Of a DNA stretch of 64,000 nucleotides, positions 1 through 11,747 are shown in pieces. The stretch spans positions 136,088,404 through 136,152,403 of the forward strand of contig OY726561.1 in NCBI GenBank assembly GCA_963383645.1. The letters are read 5' to 3'. Each line of letters starts with the position of its first letter. Position 1 is the first letter of the stretch. The notes beneath the pieces were generated by a model. It saw only the letters and a program-made list of their open reading frames with translations, was not told the DNA's origin and did not search any database. This DNA comes from Muscardinus avellanarius. Lineage: Eukaryota > Chordata > Mammalia > Rodentia > Gliridae. Made by a program: the position numbers and the translations under genes.

Positions 1-73
1 TCGGGAGACGGAGACAGGAGGCTTTCAGACTGGGCCACTTAGCAATACCCTGTCTCAAAATACATTTTTTTAA

Positions 74-252
74 GCTGGGTATGGCAGTGGATGCCTGTAA
101 TTTTACTTACTTGTAAGGTTGAAACAGGACAATGGCAGGTTTGAGGCCAGCCTCAGCAACTTAGTGAGACCCTGTTTCAAAATAAAAAATAAAATGGGCT
201 GGCGGGGTACGTAGCTCGGATGTCCCTGGGTTCAATTCTCAGCACCAAAATA
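74..252 (+). repeat. B1-dID SINE; a fragment of another precedes it
   Basis: B1 half, linker and ID half are diverged but complete. Bases 1-70 are the end of another left half cut by the window edge. Confidence 0.8.
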
Positions 253-282
253 AAAATTTAAAAAAAAATTTTTTTTAAAGGG

Positions 283-352
283 CTACTGGGCATGTACTTC
301 AGTGGTAGAGTGCTAAGGAGGTTGCATGAGCCCTCCTGAGTTCAAGCCCCAG
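283..352 (+). repeat. ID-type tRNA-derived half without B1 half
   Basis: Shows the ID core with GTGGTAGAGTGCT and GTTCAAGCCCCAG. It resembles free ID elements. Confidence 0.6.
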
Positions 353-530
353 AAATACACGTGCGCGCGCACACATACACACATACACACACACGTACCC
401 CATAGCAGACTACCTCCTGAGAGAGTGAGCGAAGTGGGTGCCTCGTGAGAAGGCCAGATGTTTTCATGTGGCTACTAAGATGTCACAATCTTGACACGTT
501 GACAGGTTATGTCAAAATGAAAAACTCTGA

Positions 531-660
531 GCCGGATGTGGTGGTCCACACCCGTAATCTCAGTACCCGGGAGGCTGAGACAGGAGGATCACAGGTTCGA
601 GGACAGCCTAGGTAACTTAGCAAAGACTCTCAGCAACCTAGATACTGTTTCAAAACAAAA
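531..660 (+). repeat. B1 half-SINE followed by AT-rich DNA
   Basis: Left half is intact to the A-rich linker. The ID half is missing and replaced by an AT-rich tract at 661-805. Confidence 0.75.
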
Positions 661-806
661 TGAAAAATATATATATTTAAATTTATGTAAGAATATACAT
701 AATATATATAATATATATTCACATATAAATATATTATTCATATATTATATAATATATATTCATATAAATATAATATATATCAATTTTATATATAATATCT
801 ATATCT

Positions 807-1100
807 CCTGGCGTGGTAGCGCATGCTCATAATCTTGGCACTTGGGAGGCTGAGACAAGAGGATTGCAGTTTGGAGACCAGCCTCAGCAACTTAGTGGGA
901 CCTTGTTATATATATACTTTTATATATAAATTATATAATATATAAGTAAAATCTATTTATTTATTATGTATATAAAATAATGTAAAATACATACAAATAT
1001 ATAAATTTGTAAATGTATATATATATATGTATATTTAAAGGGCTGGGGGTATTAACTTGGAGGCAGAATGCCCCTGAGTTCACTCCCCAGTGCCACAAAC
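807..1100 (+). repeat. B1-dID SINE with AT-expanded linker
   Basis: B1 half at 807-905 and ID half at 1037-1100 are separated by about 130 bp of TATATA-rich DNA that seems to have grown from the A-rich linker. Confidence 0.7.
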
Positions 1101-2515
1101 ATTAATATATAAGTAAATAAACAAAAACTCTGTTTCTTAAAACTATTAGTCAATGTATAAAATAGTTCCTCGCAGTCCTTAGCCCACGCTTGACTTTCAC
1201 CTGAACCCAGTGAGGCTCAGAAATAGGATAAAGATGCCTGTGTATGCTTTTTTTTTTTTAAGCCTTCAGTTTAATGGTTGGGTTTTAGGCCGAGGCGAAA
1301 CATCCCCGTATCAAAACAACTGTGTGGGCCCCAGCTGTCCGCGCTGTGGTGGGAAGGGCTGTAGGAAAATTCCACGGGCCTTCCCCGAGGAGCCCCTCGC
1401 ACAGACTCCCAATTCTCCACCCTGCCAACTTGAGGTCAGCGTGGCTTAAAGGTGGCATTTGTATCAGCCAGCCTTGGCCTCCCAGGCCAGGGCTAAGTAA
1501 ACAGGAGTCCTGGGGACGGCCATTTCTCCACGAGGGCCCCGGGTGGGTTTTTCCAAGGGAATGAAAGGTCGCCTTTGTGTCCAGGAGAGGAGGACGAGGA
1601 TCTGCTACCCGCAGCTGCCGGTTCTCCATGACCTCACCGATGCTGGCTTGCTCACCATTGCAGGCGTCAAGGAACCAGCGCCACCTCCCTAGGAGGAGGA
1701 GGAGGAGGAGGAGGAGGAAGGGGCTGGCCGCCACCCCTGGACACCGGGTGGCCATGACCCAGTGCCACCTACATCTCGGAAGAGGTGCCCCGATGCGTCC
1801 AGGTGTCAAATGCCCTGCTGCTTTTCTCCGGAGGAATGAACATGAGAGTGGCCCTGGCCCTATAATTTAGGGCCTTCCTGGCAAACCTCAATTGCCGCCT
1901 GCGTCTCCGCGACCCGCCACCGCTCTCCCATTTGGACCCTGCGCTTCCGTGCGTCCCTATTCTCAAATCGCTTCCCTTAAATTGTCTTGAGACGCAAGAC
2001 AAAGTCCTTTAAATGGCTTCTTCATGGACACTTTTCTCCTCCAAAAACCTTTAACATACCCTGCTGTCCCTTGAACATCTATTTTAACGGTCTTACAGAT
2101 GACATCCTTTTTTTCTAGGTAAAGGAAAAGAGAGGAGAAAGGGGTGATTTTCTATGACCAGTCAAGAATCAAACCCAAGCATCATTTCTGAATTTTTTGT
2201 TGTTGTTCTTTCAAAAATGTCTAGGGGGAATTTAGGTTTTTCAGGAAGCGCCAGCCTGGTGGGGACGGAAGGAACCTGTCATGCTCCAGATGTCTGACCT
2301 TATGGGAGGCGAAAGCACCTCTCCAGGCGTTGCTTTACCAACTGGAGATACAAGAATCGGACTAAGTCAGATTTGCCTGAGTGCTGGAGCTAGGCCAGCA
2401 GGTGGCTGTAAAGTGGCCCGTGCCAGTGCCTTCCAGTCTTTAACACTGTAGGGGAGAAATTCTTGGTGTGGTGTTGGTGGGTCTTTAACACCTTGGCCAT
2501 GGCTTCACAATCTCC
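1101..2515. other. unassigned unique stretch with (GGA)n
   Basis: No SINE. A (GGA)n tract lies at about 1690-1721. Bases 1570-1980 are moderately CpG-rich and partly open on both strands, but no reading frame resembles a family I know. Confidence 0.4.
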
Positions 2516-2520
2516 CTTAT

Positions 2521-2722
2521 TATTATTTTTGTATTGGAGATTGAACATGTACCTCCAGGTTAAATCCCCTGCCCCTTTTTTTATTTTTCATTTATTTTGA
2601 AACAGGGTCTCGCTAGATTGCTGAGGATATCACTAAGTTGCTGAGGCTGGTCTCAAACCTGGGATCTTCCTGTCTCAGCCTTGCAAGTACTGTGGTTACA
2701 GGTGTGGCAGCACACGGAGCTT
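2521..2722 (-). repeat. old B1-dID SINE
   Basis: Antisense ID half, linker and B1 half, all diverged. Confidence 0.75.
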
Positions 2723-2920
2723 ACAATCTTCCTTTATAACAGAGGCCCAGGCGATCTGCTGGCACTAGGAGCTGGAATTTAATAACAGAACTTTGATTTA
2801 TTATACTTATTTTTTCCTTCTACCTTTTATTTATTTTGTGTATGACTAGTTTTCTAGTGATGCTCAAAATGTAGTTCCCTTTTTAGTTTCTTTTTTTCTT
2901 TTTTCTTAATTATTTATCTA

Positions 2921-3127
2921 TTTATGTGGTACTGAGGATGGAACCCAGGGGCTTTTCTACCTCTGGGCTATACTCCCAGACCTATTTTATATTTTATTTG
3001 GAAACAGAGTCTCACTATGTTGCTGAGAGCCTCACTAAGTAGCTGAGGCTGGTTTCAAAGCTGTGCGATGCTTCGGTCCCAATCTCCCAAGTACTAGGAT
3101 TACAAACATGCACCACCACGCCCAGCT
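2921..3127 (-). repeat. B1-dID SINE (S-II)
   Basis: Complete antisense copy ending CACCACGCCCAGC. Confidence 0.85.
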
Positions 3128-3133
3128 AGTTTC

Positions 3134-3187
3134 TTTCTTCCTTCCTTCCTTCCTTCCTTCCTTCCTTCCTTCCTTCCTTCCTTCCTC
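3134..3187. repeat. (TTCC)n microsatellite
   Basis: More than ten CTTC units directly abut the SINE head. Confidence 0.9.
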
Positions 3188-3339
3188 TTTCCTTTTTTTT
3201 TTAGAATGGACTTCCATTTTGAAATTGAGGCCAACAAGCAAGAGTTGGGGTGGAAGAGTGCTCTAAATAAACTATCTCTACTTTTCCAGCGTGTCCTTTT
3301 TTTGAAGGACGAGCTGTCCTTGACTGTCACAAAAGAACT

Positions 3340-3640
3340 GAGACAATCAACTTACAAGGAGAAAAGGTTCATTTGGGCTCCCGGCTTCAGTCCATGGCCA
3401 CTTGGCCCTGTTGCTTCGGGCCTGTGGTGGCACGGTACATCACAGCGGGAGCATGTGAGAGAGACCCCTATTCATCTCATGGCAGCTGAGAAGCAGAGAG
3501 AGAAACGGGAAGACGCTGGGGTCCCAATACCTCCTTAAAGGCAAGCCCCCAATGGCCTAACTTCCTTCCACGAGGCTCCACCTCCTCTCGATAATGCACT
3601 AGCTGGTCCAAGAAAAGGAGCAGGTATTGGTTTGGCATCA
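3340..3640 (-). repeat. probable ERVL-MaLR internal fragment
   Basis: Contains the familiar CTCATGGCAGCTGAGAAGCA and CACCTCC blocks of MaLR internal sequence. Orientation is my inference. Degraded, no coding potential. Confidence 0.45.
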
Positions 3641-4282
3641 CAAAGAAAACTTGGTAGGTAGGTATACTTGTAAACACAGACTCTTGGACAGCAAGGGCGG
3701 ACTAGAATGGCTTTCTTCCCTCATCTCACACTCTCTTACTTTTGCTGTCTCCTTTCCCTCTTGTTTCTTCTGAAGATCCATTGTACTTCTTTCCATTCCG
3801 TTCTCCCGGTGCCTCTTTTCCTGGACAGTCTCTGAATATCTTTCTTATTCCTTCCCGAGGTAGCACGAGGGCCTGGGTTCGACCGCTGGTGCTGCCAAAG
3901 CAAAAAGTGAAAAGGAAAGAAAAAGATACCGAGTGACTCCTTCTACCAGGCGTGGTCCTATGAAGCCGATCGTATCAGCTTCGAGCGTCTAGTGGTAGAA
4001 ATCTACGGCCAGTCTGATTCTTTCCTGTCTACAGGAAAGCCAAGATGCAGTTTCCTTTGGCAACCGTGGGGGGTTGGCTGGCTCCAGGATCCCCCATAGG
4101 CACTCAGAACTGTGGAAGAGCAAGCCTCATAGCAACTGCATAGAGTTTTCATACAGCTTAGGCATACATCTGTGGATTCTTTATAATACCCAATACAACA
4201 CAAATATTATGTGCATAGTTATTACACTGCATAATTTAGGAAACAACGACAAGGAAAAAAGTCTGTGTGTGCTCAGTATGAA

Positions 4283-4330
4283 TGTGTGTGTGTATATATA
4301 TATATATTGGGGGGGGGAGTGTGTGTGTTT
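4283..4330. repeat. (TG)n(TA)n G-run microsatellite
   Basis: Short alternating TG then TA followed by ten Gs. Confidence 0.8.
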
Positions 4331-4534
4331 TGATTCATGTTTGGCTAAATCTGCGTAACTCGTGCAGATGGAGGGCTGACTAGAATTGCCCGGACCTTCC
4401 TTGAAATATTTTTCTCTTTAGCTTTCAAGTGCAGAAATAGGCCTGGATATTTTTTTGTCAATTTAACCTGTCACTCAAAAACTCCTTTTGGTTTGTAGAC
4501 TCAAGTCTTTCTTCAGCCCTTTGCAATGTTCTTT

Positions 4535-4605
4535 ATTATGTTTTCTTTCTTTCTCTCTCTTTCTTGTTCCCTTTTTCTTTCTTCCTTCCTTCCTTCCCTC
4601 CTTCC
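4535..4605. repeat. pyrimidine-rich (CTTT)n tract
   Basis: CTTT/CCTT repeats immediately before the SINE that follows. Confidence 0.8.
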
Positions 4606-4765
4606 TGTATGGGAATTGCACCTAGGAGCATTCTAGCACTGAGCGACCTCCCAGCCCTTTTTATTCTTTGAGTACTGGCTTGCTAAGCTGCCAGTCTGGC
4701 CTCAACTTGTGATCCTCCTGCGTCAGCCTCTCAAGTAGCTTGGGTGTCCAGCATTAACGCACCGG
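4606..4765 (-). repeat. old diverged B1-dID SINE
   Basis: Antisense ID and B1 halves recognisable by GATCCTCCTG and CAGCC blocks, with internal deletions. Confidence 0.6.
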
Positions 4766-5324
4766 CTCTATTATTTCTCTTACCAATCCCTCTGAGTCCT
4801 TCTGGAAGCTTCTCTCCATGTGAAGTCATTGGCTCTGGCCTCCTTGGCTGGTCTTGTCCCTAATTCGCATCTCTGTATTTCCGTTCTGTGCTTTCAGGGG
4901 CCTGAACTGTTAGCCTTGTTTTTCTCTGCTGTCTCTGAGTCCCCGTGACGATCATTTTCCCTTTCAATTCATCAGATGAGCCCTGGAGTTGGGGAACCCT
5001 GTATTTTTAGCTCTTTACTCTTTTTGCCCTATTTAAACACCTGCAGGTGTTTTGTTTGGGCTTTTTTAGGTTCATGTCTTCATCTTCCCCTTTCAACTGC
5101 CTTATGTCACTGGGCGTGTGTTGCGTTTGTCCCTCCTTGACGGCCTTCTCCCTGCCAGCGCCCTGGCTCGGGTCTGAGCACTGAGCACCCTCAAGGCTGG
5201 ATTTCCCATCAGCGGTCAGACCCGGGAAGGTTTAGTCCTAATTACGGCAGCTGCAGGCCAGCCGCTGACAGGAGATGTGACATGCCGCCCACCTCCTACA
5301 GAAGCTTCTGGAAAATGCCTCTTT
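4766..5324. other. unique flank, nothing assigned
   Basis: No SINE, no convincing coding frame, moderate GC. Confidence 0.4.
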
Positions 5325-5372
5325 AACGTGGGGTGTAGCTCTGGGTTCCATCCCCAGACCCGCAAATAAAAA
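5325..5372 (+). repeat. ID half-SINE fragment
   Basis: GGGGTGTAGCTCTGGGTTCC then CAGACCCGCAAATAAA, the tail typical of one S-I subtype. Confidence 0.6.
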
Positions 5373-5666
5373 ATGAATAAATACCAGAAATTTGCTTAAA
5401 AAGATCTGCTTCTGGGGTCCTGTTACTCTTCACAGCAGAGTTACGAGAATGTTCTAACAGCGCGTGACACATTTGTTACTGTAAAGAAAAAAAAGAGACA
5501 CAGAGGGACCAGACTCATGATTAAGTTAGCTAAACGCCTCCTTTATGACTTGTGCATGACCAGATGAGTCAAATGTCCCCATCATATTTACACCATATGC
5601 ATAGACAGACCTCCATCTGGAGGCGAATAACTAAAACACGCTCGGAGGAGAGAACTGTAACACTTT

Positions 5667-5903
5667 AGAAGTAGTCCAGTTGAGCAGCCGGGCGTGGTGG
5701 CGCAAGCTTGTCATCCCCGCGCTTGGGGGGCAGAGACAGGAGGATCGCGCAGGTTCGAAGCCAGCCGCGCGCGCTGGCTTAGGAGACCCTGTTTCCAAAT
5801 AAAAAAAATGTAAAAATAGGTCTGGGAGTGTAGCCCGGAGGTAGAAGGGCTTCCAGGAACCCCAGTACCACCAAAAAAAAAAAAAAGAAGTAGTCCAGTT
5901 GAG
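5667..5903 (+). repeat. young S-III SINE with 18-bp perfect TSD
   Basis: The element (5685-5885) is intact. Perfect target-site duplications AGAAGTAGTCCAGTTGAG lie at 5667-5684 and 5886-5903. TTCCAGGAA is at 5851-5859. Confidence 0.93.
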
Positions 5904-5950
5904 TCAGCGCAGCCAGGACCCCAAACTCTGGGCCTATTGGGAAAAGACAT

Positions 5951-6137
5951 GGTGCTGGCATGGCGGCGCACTCGGATCACCCCAAGTCCTCGGGAGACTG
6001 AGGCAGGAGGAAAACAACTTGTGGGTGCCCTCAGCAATTTAGCCCAATCAACTTAGTAGGACCCTATTTTAAAATAAAATATAAAATAGGGCTTGAGGTG
6101 TAGGTCAGAGGTACAATATGCTTGGGTTCAATCCGCA

Positions 6138-6139
<2 letters not shown>
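5951..6139 (+). repeat. old B1-dID SINE with (CA)n tail
   Basis: Diverged dimer. Its 3' tail runs straight into (CA)n at 6139-6184. Confidence 0.75.

Positions 6140-6184
<45 letters not shown>
6139..6184. repeat. (CA)n microsatellite at SINE tail
   Basis: About 22 CA units. Confidence 0.95.
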
Positions 6185-6187
<3 letters not shown>

Positions 6188-6606
6188 GTGACCATCATAA
6201 GGCTTTCTTCCCTGGATGGTCTCTGAGCTCAAGCTGCCTTTACTACAAAGGGGATTTTCCCCTCAAATAAGAGCTTTATGTTTCTTTTGTTGCGCGGTAT
6301 TTATTATTTCTTGTTACGCATCGTGGGAGGCTGGGGGCTGGCTCTCTGTGGCAGCTCATATCCTCCTCAAAGTCACAGACACACGGCTACCTCAAATGCC
6401 AGGGGCTCCAGTCACCTCATCAGCTCTTCAGCAACAATGGGTTTTGACAGCCATGCGGGTGGTGCTCCTGTGTCTGCGATGGTCTGCCTCAACTGCCCCA
6501 AAGCTCCACAGGACTAAAAGGCTTCCCCTCTGGGGACTCAGCATGACGCTTAGCTGGGAGCATCTCAGTCACGGTGGTTCTGAAAGAAGCCCAACTTGCC
6601 CTGCAA
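6185..6606. other. unique segment between microsatellites
   Basis: An open frame of about 150 codons exists on the + strand, but it runs through the (CA)n and shows no family features. Confidence 0.4.
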
Positions 6607-6607
6607 A

Positions 6608-6655
<48 letters not shown>
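6607..6655. repeat. (CA)n microsatellite
   Basis: About 23 CA units in otherwise unique DNA. Confidence 0.95.
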
Positions 6656-6656
<1 letters not shown>

Positions 6657-6788
6657 CAAAGGGCATAGCCACAGCCAGGCATGGCTCCCCTAACTCTGAT
6701 TCTGTGTTATCCATCTCTGCCTGCCTGAGACTTTCAGGCTCAAAAGGTGGTCTATTAACATTCATAGCTTCACTCCAAACCAAATGCC

Positions 6789-6790
<2 letters not shown>

Positions 6791-6830
<40 letters not shown>

Positions 6831-7008
6831 GGGAATTGAACCCAGGGGCATTCTACCTCTGAGCTACACCCCAGCCCGATTTTTTATTCTTTATTTTGAA
6901 ACAGGGTCTCACTAAGTTGCAGAGGGCCTCACTAAGTAGCTGAGGCTGGCCGCGAACCTGCGATCCTCCTGTCTCAGCCTCCCAGGCCCTGAGATGACAA
7001 CCATAGCT
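6791..7008 (-). repeat. (TG)n plus S-I SINE
   Basis: (TG)n at 6791-6826 forms the antisense tail. The SINE body is 6827-7008. Confidence 0.85.
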
Positions 7009-7089
7009 AAACGCCTTTTCTTTCTGAAGTCGGCTGCGTGCTAGTGCACACAGCCCTGGCCCCTGGGCTCCCGCATCTGTGACCCTTTC

Positions 7090-7420
7090 AAGGACTCACT
7101 GGCCCAGAGCCCCGCGGGAGTGTGCGCAGGGCTTCTGGGGAGAGGGACCAGGGGGCCCTCGCAAAGGTCCGCGCCCTGCTGGCGCGTGGCCGAGCCCGGG
7201 GGGCGTCCCTGGCTTTGGAGAATTCTCGTATTGTTCCTGGGGCTCGGCGGCTGCAGCTCCATTCAGCCGGCAGCCTGGCGTCTCCCCGCGCACCTGCCCC
7301 GCGCCCCCGCCGGCCCGCCCGCCATCTGTCGTCTGAGCGCCTTTGTGAGCAGCCGCGACTGGCGTCCTGGACGACACCCAAGGGGACCCGGGGCTTAGGC
7401 AAACAAGGAGGGTTTATTCC
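7090..7420. other. orphan CpG-rich island
   Basis: Dense CG dinucleotides in a block without a supported gene. Overlaps the right-hand part of a candidate minus-strand LTR described in findings. Open frames on both strands are a by-product of high GC. Confidence 0.5.
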
Positions 7421-8306
7421 AGGCCCATTTGGAGGGGGTCTTGAGCAAAAGAGCCAGGCCTGGGGCATCCGCCTGCCCCCCCTCCCCCAGCTTTTAATGC
7501 TCTGTTTTTTTTAGGGGAGTCTCAGGCACTTGGGGACCCGAGGTCCGCGATCTGAGTTAAAGCCTCCTGTTTAGGCTTTGGGGGATGTTATTCTCTCCGG
7601 GAGGGGCCCTTCAGGAGGCAGATACCGCTGCAGGCTCCACACACGCCGGGCCCCCTCCCTCTCCGGCCCATTTTATATGCTGAGGTGGGTTCTGTCTGTC
7701 TCCACGTCTGGTCCTCCGTGTTTTCCCCAATTGTTGGCACCTCTCGGGCGCTGGATTGAAAGAAAGGGTTCTGTTTTCTGCAACTGCAGACGCAGGCCTT
7801 GGGAATCTCACCAGCCAGCCCGCCCGCCCAGCGATCTTTAAAATCTCACACCGTCTTTTCCTGTTAGTGGAAAGACCAAACGTTTTACTATATATATCCT
7901 GACCAAAAAGAAGACAGAGCCCTGGACACTGTGATGGTGGAGAGCTGCCTTTTCAAACCGCAGCCTTGTCCCCAAACGGTCTAATCCCACCTCTCTCCTA
8001 GCTTCTCCCCACCCCACGTCAGGGCTCCCAGCAGGACAGGTGCATCAGCTTTTCTTAGATGGAAAAACAAAGGCTGAAAGACTGGAGCATCTAGGGGCAG
8101 ATGTGACCCTCATCCTTAGGTGTGTGCAAAGCGGAAGGGACCCACACACACCCGGCTGCTGTTACTAATGGACTCACGGCTTGGGTGGTCAAGGAGCAGG
8201 AGGGAGATTTGAGGCTGGTCTCGCTCCAGGTCGGCACTTCAATGGGGGTAGAGCTCCCTCCCTGCTGTCTTTTATAAATTATTTCTTATTTTTATTTTTA
8301 AAGTTT
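7421..8306. other. unique GC-moderate flank
   Basis: No SINE. On the minus strand ATTAAAAG (7492-7499) and AATAAA (7413-7418) could be the TATA box and poly(A) signal of an old LTR. Confidence 0.35.
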
Positions 8307-8307
8307 T

Positions 8308-8778
8308 TATGATACTGCAGATTGAACCCAGGGTCATTCTACCTCCAAGCTACACCCCCAGCCCTTTTTATTGCAGTACTAGAGATGGAACCCTGGGACA
8401 TTCTACCACTGAGCTACACCCCCAGCCCTATTTTTTATTCTTTTTTTTTTTTTTTTTTTTTCTTTTTTGGTGGTACTAGGGTTCTTGGAAGCCCTTCTAC
8501 CTCCGGGCTACACTCCCAGACCTATTTTATTTTTGGAAACAGGGTCTCCTAAGCCAGCACAGCTGGCTTCGAACCTGCCCGATCCTCCTGTCTCTGCCTC
8601 CCAAGCGCAGGGATTACAAGCGTGCGCCACCACGCCCGGCATTATTCTTTATTTTTGAAACAGGGTCTCAATGAGATGCAAAGGGCCTCACTAAGTAGCT
8701 GAGTCTGTCCAGAATCGCGATCCTCAAGTCTCACCTCCCAAATGCTGGGATTACAAGGGTGTGCCACCACACCCAGCT
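8308..8778 (-). repeat. nested SINEs: S-III inside an older dimer
   Basis: An ID half (8308-8368) precedes a host SINE split into 8369-8445 and 8641-8778. An S-III copy at 8446-8640 sits in its linker. Confidence 0.85.
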
Positions 8779-8802
8779 TTATTTTTATTTTTTAATTTAT
8801 TT

Positions 8803-8850
8803 TGCTGGTCTGGGGATGAAACCCAGGGGCATTCGACCTCTGAGCTCTAT
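8803..8850 (-). repeat. ID half-SINE fragment
   Basis: Antisense GGGGATGAAACCCAGGGGCA block, truncated. Confidence 0.65.
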
Positions 8851-9175
8851 TTTTATTAGGAACATTCTCTCAGTACGTTTACAGCACAGATTTCTCCTGG
8901 GTTCTGTGTAGGCGCAGACTGGTGCACATAGGTGACACGTAGTTGTAGCCAGGAATTCAAAAGAATTATAGACAGCTACATGGGGAAAAGCAAGCCTCCA
9001 GGCCACCCTGTCCCAGGTGCCAGAGCTTGCTGTTCTGTTCCCAGGGGTCCCTCTAGGGCTAGCTCCTGTCTTGCCTCCAGGGTGACACCCAGAGTGGGAC
9101 TCTTTGAACCTGGGTAACAATTTCTACTACAGGAGCCTTTAGGACCAAATGAGAACGTGTCAAAAGCATCCCAGG

Positions 9176-9705
9176 AGCCAGGCGTGGTGACTCAGGCCCG
9201 TAATCCTAGTACTTGGGAGGCTGAGACCAGAGGATCGCAGGTTCAAGAACAGCCTCAGCAAGTAGTGAGACTCTTATCAACCTAGCAAGACCCTGTTTCA
9301 AAAATAAAAAATAAAAAAGTGCTGTGTGAATATATGACATTGTTAACATGATCCACATTTTGATGTGAGACTATGGTGCACCAATAAAATAAATAAATAA
9401 ATAAGTAAATAGGAGCCGGACATGGTGGCGCATGCTTGTAATCCCCACGCTTGGGAGGCTGAGACAGGAGGATCACATAGGTTCAAAGCCAGCCTCAGCT
9501 ACTTAGTGAGGCTCTCAGCAACTTAGTGAGACCCTGTTTCCAAATAAAATATAAAATAGGTCTGGGAGTATAGCCTGGAGGTAGAAAGCCTCTGGGTTCT
9601 ACCCCCAGTACCTCCTAAATAAATAAATAAATAAATAAAAATAGGGCTGAGTGTATAGCTTGGAGGTAGAATGCCCCTGGGTTCAATCCTCTATTACCAA
9701 AAAGA
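9176..9705 (+). repeat. composite SINE with insertion in the linker
   Basis: Old B1 half 9176-9320, an unassigned stretch, a complete S-II copy 9414-9640, then an ID half 9641-9705. Confidence 0.75.
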
Positions 9706-10086
9706 AAAAAATAATGTCCCAGGCCCTAAGTTACCACTGTTTGAGCCAAAGCCCTGGTCTCTATTTTCTTACCTTGCCCAATAAGGTCTGAGTGTGGGGT
9801 AGGATAAAAGAAAGAGGAAAACATAACTTTATAAAAGCCTGTGCTAAGCTTCCTCATGCCTTCGTTTCCCAAGCCAGGACTGTCGCTCCCAAGTTTCTGG
9901 GACAGTCACAAATCCCTCCTCGTTCCTTTATGATAATTATCTCACACACCGTTATCTTACCAGTGAATCGTTTAAACAAAAAGAAATGACCCACTGCTCA
10001 AGCAACAGAGACTACAGCAAAACGCTGGAGGGCGAGCAGACCACTGCACCAGAACCTAACTCACTTCTAACAAGTGCCTTGATAAC
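9706..10086. other. unique flank, nothing assigned
   Basis: AT-balanced sequence without repeats or convincing coding frames. Confidence 0.4.
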
Positions 10087-10505
10087 TATCTGGGCATGGC
10101 TTTTTTTTCTTTTCTTTTTTCTTTTTTCTCTTTTGCAGTTCTGGGGATGGAACCCAGGGGCATTCTACCCCTGAGCTCCACCCCCAGCCCTATTTTTTAT
10201 TCTTCATTTTGAAACAGGGCCTCACTGAGTTGCAAAGTAACTAAGTAACTGAGGCTGCCCTTGAACCCCGATCCTCCTGTCTCAGCTTCCCAAATGCTGG
10301 GATTACCAGCGTGCACCACCATGTCTGGCCAGGCATGGCTTTTAATTCCAGTATTTGGGAGTCTGACAGGAGGATCACAGGTTTGAAGCCAGTCTCTGCA
10401 ACTTAGTGAGGTCCTCTGCAACTTAGTGAGACCCTGTTTCCAAATAAAAAATAAAATCGGGCTGGGGTATAACTCTATGATCAATTCCCAATAGCAAACA
10501 AACAA
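10087..10505. repeat. + strand SINE split by a minus-strand SINE
   Basis: The target SINE (10087-10101 and 10334-10505, +) is broken at GGCATGGCTTTT, duplicated on both sides of a minus-strand S-I copy (10102-10331). Confidence 0.85.
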
Positions 10506-10634
10506 AAGCCCCTCAAAAGACATGGCGGCCACATCATGTCAGGAAGGTGACCGGGTCACCAAGAACCAATGTGCTCCTCACACACCTTCCCACGGCCATA
10601 CTTCACCAAATCCCTTCAAAAGAGGACTCCTAAA

Positions 10635-10869
10635 GCAGGCGTGGTGGCGCACACTTGTAACAGTGCTTCGGAGGCTGAGATAGGAGGATCCCAGGTTCAC
10701 AGCCAGCCTCCGCTAATTAATGAGGCCTCCGCAACTTAGTGAGATACTGTTTCAAAATAAAGAATAAAATATAAGGCTGGGAGTGTAGCTCAGAGGTAAA
10801 ACACCCCAGAGTTCAATAACTAGTACCGAAAAAAAAGAAAAGAAAAGAAAGAAAGAAAGAAAAGAAAAG
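10635..10869 (+). repeat. S-I SINE with (GAAA)n tail
   Basis: Full dimer ending in GAAAA/GAAA repeats. Confidence 0.85.
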
Positions 10870-10874
10870 GTGCA

Positions 10875-11070
10875 AGTTTCACTGGTTGTAATGGTACACT
10901 CCCGTAGTTCTAGTCCCAGTTCTAGCCAAGACAGAATTGCAGGTTCAAGGCCAGACTCAAAAGCTTAGTGAGAACTTGTTTCAAAATAAAAGGGGTAGGG
11001 CTGGAGATGTAGCCATTGGTGGAGTGCCTGTCTAGCATGCATCAGCTCCTGGGTTAAATCCCCAGCACTG
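10875..11070 (+). repeat. old B1-ID element
   Basis: The right half is unusually close to free ID elements (GGTGGAGTGCCTGTCTAGCA). Confidence 0.6.
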
Positions 11071-11115
11071 CCAATAAAGTAAAATAAAGGCATTATTTAA
11101 AAGAAATAAAAAGGG

Positions 11116-11169
11116 TAAAATAGGACTGGGGGTATAGTTTAGAGGTAGAATGCCATAGGTTCAATCTCC

Positions 11170-11216
<47 letters not shown>
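11116..11216 (+). repeat. ID half-SINE with (CA)n tail
   Basis: ID core, then about 21 CA units at 11174-11216. Confidence 0.8.
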
Positions 11217-11218
<2 letters not shown>

Positions 11219-11232
11219 AAATTGTTAGGTAT

Positions 11233-11470
11233 GGCCGGGTGTTGTAGCACACACTTGTAATCCCAGAATTTGGGAGGCTGAGTCAGGAGGATCGTGGTTC
11301 GCAGACAGCCTCGGCTACTTAGTGAGGCCCTCCGCAACTCAGTGAGACCCTGTTTCAAAATAAAGAATAAAAAATAGGGCAGGGGGTATAGCTCGGAGGT
11401 CGAATGTCCCTGGGTTCCATCCCCAGACCCGCAAAAATAAATAAATAAATACAAATAAATAAATAAATAA
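11233..11470 (+). repeat. S-I SINE, CAGACCCGC subtype
   Basis: Complete dimer with AAATAAAT tail. Confidence 0.85.
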
Positions 11471-11526
11471 GTTGTTAGCTATAGTTTACTATATGCCAAT
11501 GATATCTTAATAAAACTGCTCTTATT

Positions 11527-11714
11527 TGTGTGGGCCTGGGGATGGAACACAGAAGCATTCAAACTCCAAGCTAAACCCCCTGCCCTATTGTTTATTCTCT
11601 ATTTTGAAACAGGGTCTCACTGAGTTGCAGAGGGCCTCGCTGTCCACGAACCACGATCCTCCTGTCTCAGCCTCCTGAATGCTGGAATTACAAGGGTGTG
11701 CCACCACGCCCGGC
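11527..11714 (-). repeat. S-I SINE
   Basis: Antisense copy with a short deletion in the B1 half. Confidence 0.8.
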
Positions 11715-11747
11715 AAAAATTGTTCTTTAAAAATACCCCAAAACAGT

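Noticed and set aside
283..352. possible functional tRNA gene
   Set aside because: The sequence is an ID-type SINE half. It lacks a convincing cloverleaf and belongs to a high-copy repeat.
3134..3187. CRISPR-like regular repeats here and in the (CA)n tracts
   Set aside because: They are simple microsatellites without spacers in a mammalian genome.
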